A program made the translations under genes and the position numbers. Shown here piece after piece: positions 1-11,650 of a stretch of 64,000 bases of DNA. Within the stretch, counting starts at the first letter, position 1. Each line of letters opens with the position of its first letter. The stretch comes from Membranipora membranacea (Eukaryota > Bryozoa > Gymnolaemata > Cheilostomatida > Membraniporidae). The notes under the pieces were generated by a model. It did no database searches. It was not told where the DNA came from and worked only from the letters and a program-made list of their open reading frames with translations. The stretch is from assembly GCA_914767715.1 (NCBI GenBank), contig OU612067.1:19907001-19971000 (forward strand), written 5' to 3'.

Positions 1-1505
1 TCAGGTTCGCAGTGTGTTTGATGAGTTGTCTATCGAGATCATTGTTTACTGATTAGCTATGGTTATTGAGATATATAGGAAGGTTTAACATTCTTAAGGC
101 TTGTGACACATGGAACATATCCTGTTTCAAGGTTTGCTGGCACGGGCGACCTGAGTCTTTGTATCACAATGGTTTACGCATAAATAATGCGATGTAACCT
201 CCCGCCAACATTCTTTTTGTCAAGGTCAATGGAACATAACTAAGGGATTGCTGATTCTCAAAGCAAACAGTCGGCAAAATATGCATGTCTCAAGTTTGCA
301 TGTATTTTACTTGTATTTTGGGAAAAGCAAAACCTACTTTCTGAAAAAAGAACATTTCGGTAATGTCTAAAAGAAACTACTATAAAACCTTGTAATGAAG
401 TCGCCAGACTTTCAAATGAAGGTGGCTTGTAAAATGATATGTGTAGTCCATGAATAGACACGGCTTTCATTTGTGAAGGATGTTTTCATCTTTTTGGCCA
501 TAGATTTTGATTGTGATTTGTTAGTGTGTGGTGATTTGTTAGTGTGTAGTGACTTTTAAGTGTGTGATGACTTTTAAGTGTGTGATGACTTTGAAGTGTG
601 TGATGACTTTGTTTAAAAGAGGAGACAGATAATGTTTGAAAACACAAGTGTTCACTTATAAGTCCGGTGACTTTATGGTGAGGTTTGATGGTACCGAAGG
701 TGTGGTCTAGGATATTTGACCTTGGCCTGACAATTCACTTGTCAATGGTTTCAGCCCAATACAGCAAATATCAGTTTAAATTTTTATTGTCCAGCTTTAT
801 GGTTTTTAAAATCTTCCTAATGGGTTTTATGGGAGTCTATTTTTTTCCCTCGGTGACATTGCCAGGGGATTGCCACATGTAACTGTTTAAAATTGAAATG
901 ACGCAGATGTCTCACGTTTATCTAGATTAAGTTGGGCTTTGTTGATAATCCGACATTACTGTGATCATTTGGATGCACACTTACTTGCGGATTGAAATCA
1001 TTTATGTGGGCCTAGGTATTGTCAAAATTTAACTAATATGTTCCATCATGACCCGTCACCTCAGGCCTAATCTTACTTCATATAGCCTAGGGTCCAATAA
1101 TACACATTTTATGACCTTTTGTCAATATTATGAATGACAGCCCTTATTCAAAACGAAAGAAATTCTGGCTGACATTTTCTTCACTACTTGGCAGTGAATA
1201 TCTCTGCTCATGGGTATTTCCCAAACATGAGGCTACTCCTAGTATGCTTTGTCTATATGAGCAGTTATGTCAGAGAATTCTGAAACTTCAAATTCAATTT
1301 ATTTGAACCCGTCAGCCCTTCAATGATGCTCCATGTTGAATATTCCAAATTCGTTGACACTTTACCTCTAGAAAGAACATTAAGGGCCTTAGAGTCTGAG
1401 CCCCTGAAACTCTTGCCCCCCCCCCCCCCTGGCCTGACAGCATGTTAATGTCATCATTTGTGCTTTACTTTGCAAAGTATATATTTAGGTGATTTGATGT
1501 CCTAC
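1..1505. other. No gene recognised; small tandem repeat and C-tract
   Basis: No convincing exon was seen. It should contain, or lie within the intron before, the cytoplasmic exon of the NHL gene. It holds a 19-20 bp tandem repeat (about 505-612) and a 14-base C run (1416-1429). Confidence 0.5.
505..612. repeat. Short tandem repeat, unit about 20 bp
   Basis: About five units of the type gtgtgtgatgacttttaa or gtgtgtggtgatttgtta in direct succession, decaying towards the left. Confidence 0.75.
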
Positions 1506-1671
1506 CTGAGTTTTTCTCTCTTGTAGAGAAGGAAGACTGCTGCCACTATGGCCACGACGAGCACGACTCCAACCACTATGACTGATACAATGATTACTTC
1601 AGTCTGCTTGACGGACGCAAGATGATCTTGAGAATTTGTCGGGTCAACGGAAGTTGGGCCGCTATCGATAA
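1506..1671 (-). CDS. NHL gene exon: stalk, transmembrane helix, start of cytoplasmic tail
   Basis: A 166-bp exon with acceptor ccctgagcag (exon starts 1671) and donor ctcag|gtagga (exon ends 1506). It encodes a polar linker (IDSGPTSVDPTNSQDH...), a Val/Ile/Ala-rich segment of about 23 residues and the basic YKREKLR. Its entry phase matches the exit phase of the propeller exon exactly, which is the main reason for joining the two. The exit phase is 2, so another exon follows to the left. Confidence 0.78.
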
Positions 1672-4009
1672 CTGCTCAGGGAAGATAATAAACATAAATA
1701 AGGGTTGGTGTCTATGGGTATGATATCTATGTCTTATCAATGGCTATATAATCAATGACTGCTGAGTTTGCTAGTTAGTTGACTAGGTGATTAAGAAGCT
1801 AGCATGTTAGATTATAAGAGCGATTGATGCTTAACCTTAGGCTTAACCTGAGGCTTAACCCTTCTCATATGAACATGCAGGGCAGTGGTTATTCAAGGAG
1901 ATGTCATTTTTCAAATGTACGATGGATAGTAACCAATTACAAGGTTGACTTTGATATTGGCTGTAGATTTGGAATCAACCTATTATGCAATCAACCGTAG
2001 ACGGAAAAGGAAATTCTTGATGGTTATTGACACTCTGATATTTGTTGGTATAATTTATCGTTTTGTTGATATGAATATCTTTCTCCCAATGCCAAGACAT
2101 GTCAGATATTGATTGAAGTCATTTTCAAATAATACAGCTTCGGAGAACAGACCACCTACAGAATATATCGAGCAATCCTGAACCATAGACGAACACCTGA
2201 TCAAAAGGCCAAGCAAAGCGTTGTAATCAAAGCATCCCCAATCAGTTAAGCATTCAATTTTATTCGACCAGATACAGAAGTTGTTATAGAAGGTATGGTT
2301 AGGGTATAGGAGTTGGTAGGAAAGCATAGTAATGGAAACATCTCAAATCAGTCGGACAGTAATTTGTTTTCAACCAGTTTCAACTTTTGTCAAGATATGC
2401 AAGCTAGTGGCTCTTAATATAGAAGGTTTGGTTAGATTAGGAAAATGAACATTAATGTTTACTTTGTTACGTTGGTGGAGGTGGTGGAGGTTTATCTGGT
2501 CTGCCATCACCTTGAAATGGCAGACGAGGTGGTTTATCTTGACCTGGGAATGATGGTGGTGGTCTTCCTAGAAATGAGGAGATATTTTGGAATATGCAAA
2601 GAAGTAGATGGGGATAAGTTTGGTTAAATGACAAAACCTGTTATGTTATGCAGTAAGTATATAATGATGTTGAAGGCAGTATGGTCTCACCTTATAGGTA
2701 CAGTACAGGGTAGGATGTCACATATCCACTTATTCACCACAAACCATATAGCCATTTTGTTGGCTCCGATTGGCTGGTGGGTGGGTGGGAGAGAGCCAAT
2801 GACTGCTCAGACGGTACTTTTGTGAAAATAATTTAGTTTCACTTTCAATATAAATCAATAGGTACATTCTGTGACTTGGTATTGGCTCTCTTTCTCAAAC
2901 AACAACCAATAACAGCCAAAACATTTGTGGCTACAAAAACCACCATATCATTGTGACAACAGCAAATATGGCCAAATATGCCAGCCTTGTCTGTGTTTTA
3001 AAACAAGATCCCGTAATGGGGGATGTTAGCAGAAAAGTTTCAATACTTACTTCTTGTCATTTCAATTACCCTCATATTGGATGATCTCGTGCCAATGAGC
3101 AACTTGAGTTGCTTCTCCTTGTCAGACATTACTACGGCGGCTGTTGGTCTCTCGATATGGCATGAGTCTAATCTTTCTGGGTCTTTAGAAAAAGACCGTG
3201 TTTCTCCAGTGCAGATGGAGGTTATTTCATCTTTAACAAGATCGACCACTCTCAATCGATTGTTGCCTGTATCGGCTATGAGTAGTATCCGTCGATGCAG
3301 CTGTGTCATCCCTCCAGGGTGGCTTAATTTGGCTGTGGACAACGGACCATCTTTAAAGCCTGTCTTGAATGAGTTTATGTTGTTTGTACGTCTCTGGTCG
3401 CTCAACCTCACTTGTATGAGCTGAAACATGGTGGTTACGAAGCAGTTGATGTTTAGCTCGTCAATGAGTAAGGCCCTGGGTGGTAATGTAAGTTGAATCA
3501 ATGTAGTAACTTTATCCTTTTCTAGGTCTAACACCCTTACAGCGTTGTTGCTTGAGTCAGTGACGTACAATAGATGACTACTTTTTCGGTTGCTAGCTAT
3601 TCTAGATGGGCTCCCAAAGCGTGAGTCCTCCAAGTTACTATTATTGTATCCCCCTCCTACTGCGCCACAAAGGCCGGCAAGTACAGAAGTTTGGTTGGTG
3701 GCACGATCTATGGACCTTATGCAATTGTTGTCCTTGTCCACAACAGTTATATGGGTCATGTTATGTTGAGTAAATCCAGTAATCTGGGAGAATCGAGCAT
3801 CGTTGCCGCTGCCCTCTCTATACAGAACTGCAGCCGCCTCAGGTGGCTCATTATAACCTGCTATTGTAGAAGTTACTTTTGTGAATCTTTGGAAAGACTT
3901 CAGAGTAGCACCATCTGTGAAGATAAGTTGGTTTGAGTCCGTAACATCTATTTCCAGATGCCAAACTCTCAATTCTACTTGAGGCTGATCGTCAAACGGA
4001 TACATAAAC
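1506..4009 (-). CDS. NHL-type beta-propeller single-pass membrane protein (partial, 2 exons found)
   Basis: Two minus-strand exons (3051-4009 and 1506-1671) splice in frame (phase 1; joined codon a|tt = Ile), giving about 374 residues. The first exon is a beta-propeller with NHL-like blades, e.g. ARFSQITGF, DNNCIRSIDRATNQTSVLAG, LYVTDSSNNAVRVLDLEKD, KLSHPGGM, LLIADTGNNRLRVVDL. The recurring pattern is 'F..P.GI ... LYVAD..NN.IR.ID' ending in T.LAG. The second exon adds a short linker, a hydrophobic membrane segment (VIIVSVIVVGVVLVVAIVAA) and a basic stop-transfer YKREK. By family knowledge such propellers bind protein or glycan partners; a surface receptor or adhesion role is inferred. The gene is incomplete: the exon at 4009 starts inside a codon (phase 2), so at least one upstream exon is missing, and a strong donor after KLR points to a cytoplasmic exon further left, not found in 1-1505. 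Ligand and name are unknown. Confidence 0.8.
3051..4009 (-). CDS. NHL gene exon: beta-propeller ectodomain
   Basis: A 959-bp exon. Its acceptor is a pyrimidine-poor ...attttgcag ending at 4010; its donor is agaa|gtaagt (exon end 3051). The reading frame is open across the whole exon (1 nt + 319 codons + 1 nt). The Met at 4005 is internal to the exon and is probably not the start, because two in-frame nucleotides are still needed from an upstream exon. It contains several N-glycosylation sequons (HNMT, TNQT, YNNS), consistent with an extracellular location. Confidence 0.82.
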
Positions 4010-4244
4010 CTGCAAAATTGTTAAAATAATAGATACATTGCACATACATTACAATTACTAAACTGAGTTACAGTCAGCGACACAGGACAGTGTGTCAAGT
4101 GATAGAAGTGATGATACTTTGTATCAATGATAAAAACTGCAAAATATTGAAGATAAATCGTACTGTCAACTGAATTTTTCAATTAGCGAAACATGAGTGT
4201 GTGGTCCATATTTACAAGCTATCTCCCTTATCAGGCCCGTAGTT

Positions 4245-4277
4245 CTAGGGGAGGCAGAGAGGCACTGCCTCCCCTAG
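4245..4277. repeat. Perfect short hairpin (13-bp arms)
   Basis: The arms ctaggggaggcag and ctgcctcccctag are separated by 7 nt. A related sequence (gcctcccctacc) occurs about 160 bp downstream, so the hairpin probably belongs to a larger interspersed repeat spanning about 4215-4470. Confidence 0.75.
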
Positions 4278-5636
4278 AAAGCTAAATACAGTGGCATAAA
4301 ACACTATAATTGAGTAATTCATGTCAGAATCAGATCTTCTTGGAATTCCATTTGCTATTTATATGCCTTAAATTGCTTTGGGGTGAGCTTACAGCACCCC
4401 TCTCGGTGATGCTTTGGACTTGCCTCAGACTTTTGCCTCCCCTACCATTTTTCTAAACTCAGCCCTGCTTATATCAACAAAGATCTTACCCATCATAAAG
4501 CGGAGTAAAGATGGCGTCTTCCTGTCCAATAATGGAACTCACCGAAACCTACAAGAAACGAAAAATCTATCCCTGATCTCGAAAATAGTTTGCCTATTAA
4601 TCTTATTTCTGGTCAGTTAGGACAATTATGTATTTGGATTGACAGCGTTACTGGTCAAAAAGCAATATTAATTTTATTTTTAAGTCGGCTAACAAGTTGA
4701 GATTGAGGAAAAGTCTGAGAGTAGAGTGGTGATTAGGCCCACGCGCGCATCAGCTTTAACAATGACCCAGCTAGTCGAGGCGCAAGGCCTAATTGCTATA
4801 CGAGTCTGTTGATAAATATTAATCAAATTATGATGAAGAAAGACCAAACCTTAAAGCCAAGGTGGGTAAAGCTACCGGAAAAAAAACCCGTGTGACAAGG
4901 CTAGGATAATGCTTACCTGCTTGTCTAACCTTTATTCTTAATAATTAATACTCACCGAAATGTATATTAACATAAGAAATTCCATTGCTTCTACTGTGAT
5001 TGAAGTATGAATCCGTTAAAAGCCGTAATCGTATATCCTAAGCCCTAGCTAGTTAAGATCCATGTGTGGACCTTTGAATTGCTTTTCGATGAATAGGCGC
5101 TGATGAGGTAGCTGTCTTGTTATAGTCCCTGTGCACAGCGACTTATCATATCATATATGATTGAATACATAAAGAACTGCGGGTAGAAGACCTCTCAGCA
5201 GAATCTGTAGACACTGTATCAGATGATGCAGTGTTAGTGTCAACCGTTGACTGGCTTCTTATGGTAGAAGATGTAAAATACACAACATAATAATGGTGAT
5301 TTATGATAAATCCACTGAAGACTGAGGACCAATGATAGAGACTGCCCCCTCGCACAGTTTTGGTTCCCTTGGTTGAATGGTCATGCGAGGATGTCATAGA
5401 CATTTGACTGTCACACTATGACGCAGGTTAATCACCTACTTGAAATGACAGAACATCTATTTCATTTAAACAATACAATAACACAACATTGGAACTATGG
5501 AGTATTTGGTGAATAATGAATAAAGATAATATTTCTCTTGACATGCTATAGCATTTGATAGGTTTCTAAAATAAGGAGAATGTGTCACTTTGTTGCCATA
5601 GATCACACCAGTCACTGATCTTAGCCTTGAGCGGAC

Positions 5637-5762
5637 CAAGGTGACCATTTGAACATGTTTGCTCCCTATGTGGTAGGGGAGGGGTAGTACAAAAGTCGGG
5701 ATCGAGGCGATAGAAAAAGCCCTCCACCACCACAGAGGGAACAAACGTGTTCTAGCGACCAT
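5637..5762. mobile_element. Foldback element (about 125 bp)
   Basis: The left arm begins ggtgaccatttgaacatg and the right arm ends catgtt-like at gtgttctagcgaccat. The arms of about 35 bp are imperfect reverse complements around a GC-richer centre, and no coding capacity is seen. A 117-codon minus-strand open frame (5466-5819) runs through it and is explained by the element. Confidence 0.6.
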
Positions 5763-7573
5763 ATTTTCATAACTATCTGATTTTTCTCTAGCTGAGGATA
5801 TGCAGTTGACCAAAATCAAATTTATGCATTTTGCTCAACTTGGTCGTAAGTTCACCCTCTCCAAATCACAAACAAAGAAGAAATATGGCACCTTTATTTC
5901 TCAGTCTTCGGACAGAGACAGACATGCGATCTTACCTCACATTTACATGATGCTAGGTAAGAGCATGTTCGATTGTAGTCTTTCATGACAAGCCTGACAA
6001 CGCTTGTCAGATTGACAAATCAGATTGCTCTTCAACTTCTGATATCTGGTATCAAATTTCGATTTGGCTGGGTGACGTGAGGACTGAGTTATCAAAACAT
6101 CAGTCTAACAGTATAGCTATGCTTCCGCATAGTCCTTTTTTTATACTATAAAATTGTGCTCTGCTAATAATCACCCTGATGGAGTGAAGCACTCCCGGAG
6201 TAGAATAGCCATCATTTCTCACAAGCTTGAAGCAGTCAAATTCATTGCTAGGAAACATCTCATCTCGATTTTGCAGGTCAAATATCTTGTCACAGCGTAG
6301 GCCTAACGTTATATCAGTCTGATGAAAGTATTGGCTGTTGTGATTATAGCTCTCATGGTAGCGATAAAGATAGCTTAGGGAATTAATCCTGAGCTATTCT
6401 ATAAACTTGATGAATTTCCATGTACACCATCCATCTGTGTACCACTATAGTCACCCTCGTTGCTTTATAGAAGCCCCCACCCAGCCAGCTAAAACTTGAT
6501 GATAGCTAAAATAACGTCACCCACAAACTAGCTAAACTAATCTCTAGATATAGGCCAGAAGCAGCTATAGCATAAGTTGTTATGGCACAGACAATATTTG
6601 ATGGCAGGATACTGATCACGTTCTATACTTCATTGGTGTATGTTCTGTAATATTCACCGGGTGTACCCAGTTGTAGTGGTCATATTTAGAAATTAAAAGG
6701 TGTTTTGTTTTGGCATTATATGTGTGGGGAAATAACTCCTATTCTGTGTAATATAAGTAATCTAATCATCAGGGAATTCCAGGTTGAAATTGCATTGTGG
6801 GATTTTGTTGACATGGCAATTAATTCACCAAGTAAACTTGGAGAGAAGGCTGCTCTTATCAGACCAGCACAATTTGAAAAATTTCAATTGAATTATGTAT
6901 AACTTCTTATGGGACTAGCATCAAAGATTATAAATACTTGATGGCAGGATACTTGATGCTAGTATGATATTGTATGGTCTTAAGACCACTGTCTTGGGGC
7001 AATTACAAACAACATTTTTGACGTTTCAATTGCCTCTTATGTCACTTTTTGGCTGGATATCTTTTGCATAACACATGAGCAAAGAGTTCAGTGAGTGTCT
7101 CACTTTTCAGAAAGAAACCAAACTGTCAGAGTCTGAAAAACTTAGATATGCCAGCTTCGCACACTTTCCTAACATGCTAATGACATGATATGGGGATATG
7201 GGGTAGCGCTGTCTCTCATCAACCATCTCATGCAATGATAAAACATATACAATGTAGAACCCAGTACTATAGTCTTGACTTGTGCCAACTGCATCAAACT
7301 CTTAACTTCCCACTTATCACATATCGATAGTGTGAATATTTGGGATATGCAGTAGTGCTGCGGCTGACCTCTTCAACTGGGTACACACTTTAAATTACAT
7401 CAAATTGAGCAGTCTTATGTCTAGGCTGCTTTTTGTCTTGTTCTCTTTGAGATGTAGTGCTGTCGCTGACCACCTTTTAAAATGATGTGATATAATATAA
7501 TAATATATTCCTGCTGACCATATTAATCACTTGACATTTCACTTACCTAACCAATTGTGAAGAAAATTGCAGG

Positions 7574-8113
7574 TATGCTGCCGCTGACATGATTGCTACA
7601 ACCGGGTACACTCTCAGTTTTGGATTCAGCACGTTGTTCTACCCTAGATATACCCTTGTTTTAAACTCGTAACATTTCACTTATTATTAGCGATTTTGAG
7701 AAAAATTGCGATATGCTGCCGCGCTGCCGATCTTCTGCTGACATGATTGCTACGACTGGGTACACTAGACCAAGTTTGGTCCATTTGCCGCTGCGTGACC
7801 AGTCGATTGGGAGCAATAGGCATGCAGGCAATTGGATAAAACTTGTTCTAGGTTACACCCTATTTCTTTATATTCAGCACGTTGTTATACACTTGAAACA
7901 CCTTTTATTTAAACTCTTAATATTTCACTCATTAAAAGCAATTTTTAGAAGAAATCAGGATATGCTGCCGCGCTGCCGCTGACATGATCGCTACAACTGC
8001 ATACAACCTTAATTTTGGATTTACCACGTTGTTCCACCCTAGAAACACCTTTTATTGAATTCTTATCATTTCACTTATTATATGCAATTTTGAGAAATAT
8101 TGCTGATATGCTG
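7574..8113. repeat. Tandem repeat inside the inverted-repeat element, unit about 140 bp
   Basis: The phrase tatgctgccgc...ctgacatg recurs at 7574, 7711, 7961 and (truncated) 8107. Each unit also carries gctacaac.gggtacac, a cacgttgtt block and a tttcacttatta block. The 7711-7961 spacing is longer because a foldback element is inserted there. More divergent units (gctgcggctgacc, gctgtcgctgacc) occur at about 7356 and 7455. Confidence 0.8.
7766..7853. mobile_element. Nested foldback insertion (family A) with 5-bp target duplication
   Basis: An 88-bp foldback starts tagaccaagtttggtcc and ends ggataaaacttgttctaggt. It interrupts one 140-bp tandem unit. The unit sequence gggtacac is followed by the insertion and then tacac again, so tacac (7761-7765 and 7854-7858) is a target-site duplication. 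The neighbouring uninterrupted unit shows the empty site. This demonstrates mobility of the family. Confidence 0.78.
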
Positions 8114-8759
8114 CCGCAAGACAGTATCATACTACTCATAAATATCTGACATTATACTTATTGAAAATTTTAAATTTTTCCTGATCTAACACGAGCAGAC
8201 TTCTGCAAGTTTTCTTGGTTAAATAAATTGGCAAGTCAACAAAATCCCCACAATGCAGTTTCAACCTGGAATTCCCTGAAGATTAGATTAGTAAGATTAC
8301 ACAGAATAGGAGTTATGTCCCCACACATATTATGCAAAAACAAAACACCTTTTAATTTCTAATTATGACCACTACAACTGGGTACACCCGGTGAATTTTA
8401 CAGAAGAAACATCAATGAAGTATAATATGCGATCAGTTTCCTGCCATCAAAAATTGTCCGTGCCATTATTTTATAGAGCAGTTACAGCTAGGCTGCTTCT
8501 GGCCTAATAAGGTTGGCTCCTCTTCACTGGAACTTTGGTATTGTGTATGAAGGAATGGTTAGCTTTGTTCTTTCTATGGAACTGAAATCTCTTGTTCTTT
8601 TTCTGTGACATACCCACTACCCAAATTTATCACGCGATTGATGTTTGGAATAATTTTATTTCCGCGGACGCATAGCTGACGTTGATACATACACTAGTTT
8701 CAGTGACTCAATTAAAACCTGGGACTATAGCTCACTACTGGGGCAAGTCAAACACTGCC

Positions 8760-8804
8760 GTAGACCCAGGCCTTGGAGTAGACCCAGGCCTTGGAGTAGA
8801 CCCC
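8760..8804. repeat. 18-bp direct repeat, 2.5 copies
   Basis: gtagacccaggccttgga is repeated head to tail just upstream of a longer minisatellite. Confidence 0.8.
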
Positions 8805-8847
8805 AGATTAAAAGACAGAGACAGATAGTGAGCTAGCTATTCATAAA

Positions 8848-8970
8848 GCGACAGGCAAGTGACAGGCAAGTGAGAGGCAAGTGACAGGCAAGTGACAGGC
8901 AAGCGACAGGCAAGTGACAGGCAAGCGTTAGGCAAATGTCAGGGAAGCCACAGGGAAGCCACAGGAAAGC
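8848..8970. repeat. Minisatellite, 11-bp unit
   Basis: About eleven units of gacaggcaagt, drifting to cacagggaagc at the right end. It produces a spurious Cys/Leu-rich minus-strand open frame (8833-9042). Confidence 0.85.
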
Positions 8971-9042
8971 GGCGGTCAGATTGGTCAGAGCTACTCTGTG
9001 ACAAGTAGGGCAGCTCCAAGGCCACATATTGAAACACATCAC

Positions 9043-11540
9043 AGTAGATGATGGACTGCAGCTAGATGTCGAGAACGATAGTTTTTAATTGAAATAATGG
9101 TTCTTTATTATTATTTGATCCTTGTGAGGCCTGACTCTGCAAAATGTTTTTAGGATGTCTATGGGTGATGATATGGCGTGGGAGTTCAAACGTGATCAGT
9201 AAGACATGTTGATTCAGGCAGCAGACAATGTTCAGGTGATATGGCCAACTTCAATATGTTAAAGCAGTTGTAAGTTGTCACGTTGAGTTAGTATCGTTTT
9301 TAAAAATAAAGGCATCAACAAATTTTATTGTTGAATGCATCACCTGAAAATTTTAGCGCCAGCACTTAATGTTTAATTGCATCACAATGTCACATGACAC
9401 AATGTCACAGCCCTCATACGCTGTGAAGATACTATGGTGATAGAATCATAATTTCCTCAGCGCTCGGACCTATTTTAGGCCTAGATCAAATTGCTCTACA
9501 TTAACTTTAGTTAAGAGTCTTTTCTTATCATTGTTGTGATATTGGGGTATGACTAGTCTGAACACCCCCAGACTGTTGCCCCCGCCTGACGGCCCCCAGG
9601 ATATATTTTGATATGGGGCTGTAGAGATCGATAACAAGATGAGTTCGCCTTTTGGAATTATTGAAATTCTGCCACCCCTAATGACTAGGTGTAACTGGCT
9701 TAGTATATGGTTTTGTTTAGTCTAAGTGCTCAGATGGCAGCAATGTGAGTTTGTTGCATTACACTATCAAAGCTCATAATGCCAGGAGTAGTATTGTTAA
9801 ACCATCTCAGTTTTAATGATGGGATAAAGATAAAGCCCTTAGTACATGTTGGGACAACTCCAAATTTATTAATTGACATTAAAATCTAGGATCAAGATAT
9901 AGGTATTCATGGTATAAAGGTATTTAGGAGTATATGGTTGAGTCATCAGACTAGATTTGAAGAAGCTCAGATGGTTTGAAAGCCACAGTTAGATCTTGGC
10001 TGACCATTCGGCCTTTATTGGGTCACTTGTGTGCTCAATCCTCTTGAAACTTGATGCGGTAATGGCTCGCAGCCACATGTTGCTTGCCACACATTCTCCA
10101 TAAATGTGACGATGTGTTTTATTTTAATTCACATCAAAGCAAAATATTATTATAAGCCAGTTCATACCCAACCAAATATTCTGGCAAAGCAGATAAAATA
10201 ATGTTTGACCTAAATTTGTCATATGGAAAAACCGTCTTTGGACAATAGTATTGTATCAACCATATTGTAGAGTTAATATTGATGAGTTGATGCCGTAGAG
10301 TCTTTTTCCTCCTTAAAATTTGTAGAGCTCATTTGGCCTTGTCACAAACATTATGAAGAGCTATGATTGCGGTTGATGTTGATAAACAAATTTGTGTAAG
10401 AAGAATTTTGCGTGATATGGCTGTAGCATTAGAGGTGAGATCAAGGTTTATTTCGAACACTCGCATGTTTTCTATTCTGATAACTGCTGAGACTTTGAAA
10501 GCTCAAGCATTTAAATGTACACACTAAAAGGCAACACTTCCTTGATGCTCCCTTTACTAGTAGGCCAGCAGCAGCACCTCACTATTGTTTCATTGTGTGT
10601 AAGGATGATGAACAGAGAAAATTAATAGCAAATAATCAAATGATATTTATTATTGTTTGGATTTTTGATGGGGTACTATTCCATAAGTGGGGCAATAAAT
10701 AATGTTTTGCTAAAATTCTTTTCTGATGCAGATTCTACAATATTTCTGCAGAACTAACTTGCAAAAGTTACTTGGCAACATTTAGCCAATCAAAATGGAT
10801 AATTTTGAAGATTAGCCAATGACAGTGCAGAGCATTTTTGTTTATAAAAGATGGCCGCCAACCATGAGGCTTGCTGCATCAATTCCCACAACACAGAGCA
10901 TATGATAAAATCCCCTGATTAAATTGTCACAACAGCAACTGGACAATGCTCTGAGCAAAGCTGAGGATTGGGTTTTGCTAGACAAACAGCCTGAGCTGCA
11001 GGAAGCTACTGATATACTCTGGATCAGAGAGATAAGCTACCATCATAATGCATATGATCAATGAACTTAACCTTAGTTAGTTAGTTCATTGATAAGATAT
11101 GATCATGGGATATATATTGTGATAGAATGGAGAATGATGACAATAGAAATGAACATTCTTTCTATGCTCACAAAATCTGCTATCTGAGATTTACATAACA
11201 AAACTAGTAGCTGCACAGAAAGCCCACACCAGGAAAAATGTGAGTGTTAAGATGAATGATTGTGATAGTTTACTTCACTTTCAGGTTTCAATGTTTTTGT
11301 TTACTACAAGTACATTTATTTGTTTATTTCATGAACATACTAGTGTCTCTTCTAGTACTAGTAGCCTATCCTCATCCCAGGTGTTTCAATGTGATGGTAG
11401 GTTATCAATATTATTAGAAAATCAATAATTTAAAAGGATTGGGTTTATGTAAAAAAAATAGGTCTATGGAATTGTTGACCTTACTTTCAGCAAGGAGTAA
11501 CTTCGCTATTACAGCTTACTCCAGTCCAAATCACAGGCCC
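9043..11540. other. Intergenic, no gene recognised
   Basis: AT-rich with many stop codons. No domain or splice-consistent exon was recognised on either strand. Only weak short palindromes were seen, e.g. around 11050-11110 (atgatcaatgaact / agttcattgat). Confidence 0.5.
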
Positions 11541-11650
11541 TCTGTAGTTGGTGCAAGTCCAGTGGTCGAGTGCCCCAGTGGTCAAGGCCTAAGAGAGAAA
11601 AGGCCTCGACCACTGGGGCCCTCGACCACTGGACTTGCACCAACTACAGA
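11541..11650. repeat. Long near-perfect hairpin (50-bp arms, 10-nt loop)
   Basis: The arms are 11541-11590 and 11601-11650 with loop aagagagaaa. They match at 48 of 50 positions by direct comparison. The arms are GC-rich and contain an internal repetition of agtggtcgag / ccagtggtc. The 88-codon open frame across it (11439-11705) reads the two arms and is not evidence for a gene. Possible natures: a foldback element or a precursor of small RNAs. Confidence 0.85.

Larger units (their letters stand above)
6551..8506. mobile_element. Non-autonomous inverted-repeat transposon with internal tandem array
   Basis: The ends are reverse complements over about 340 bp: left 6551-6893 beginning taggccagaagcagc, right 8158-8506 ending gctgcttctggccta. 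Shared internal blocks include ggcaggatactgatc, caccgggtgtaccc and gggaattccaggttgaaa. The interior has no transposase-like frame; instead it holds about 140-bp tandem units. The flanks give an ambiguous TA or ATA duplication. Superfamily is undetermined. Confidence 0.75.

Noticed and set aside
3023..3424. 133-codon plus-strand frame
   Set aside because: Antisense shadow of the NHL propeller exon.
5466..5819. 117-codon minus-strand frame
   Set aside because: Runs through a 125-bp foldback element; composition not protein-like elsewhere.
7766..8113. CRISPR-like spaced repeats
   Set aside because: Units are about 140 bp, contiguous and diverged, inside a eukaryotic inverted-repeat element.
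8833..9042. Minus-strand Cys/Leu-rich 69-codon frame
   Set aside because: It is a translation of the 11-bp minisatellite.
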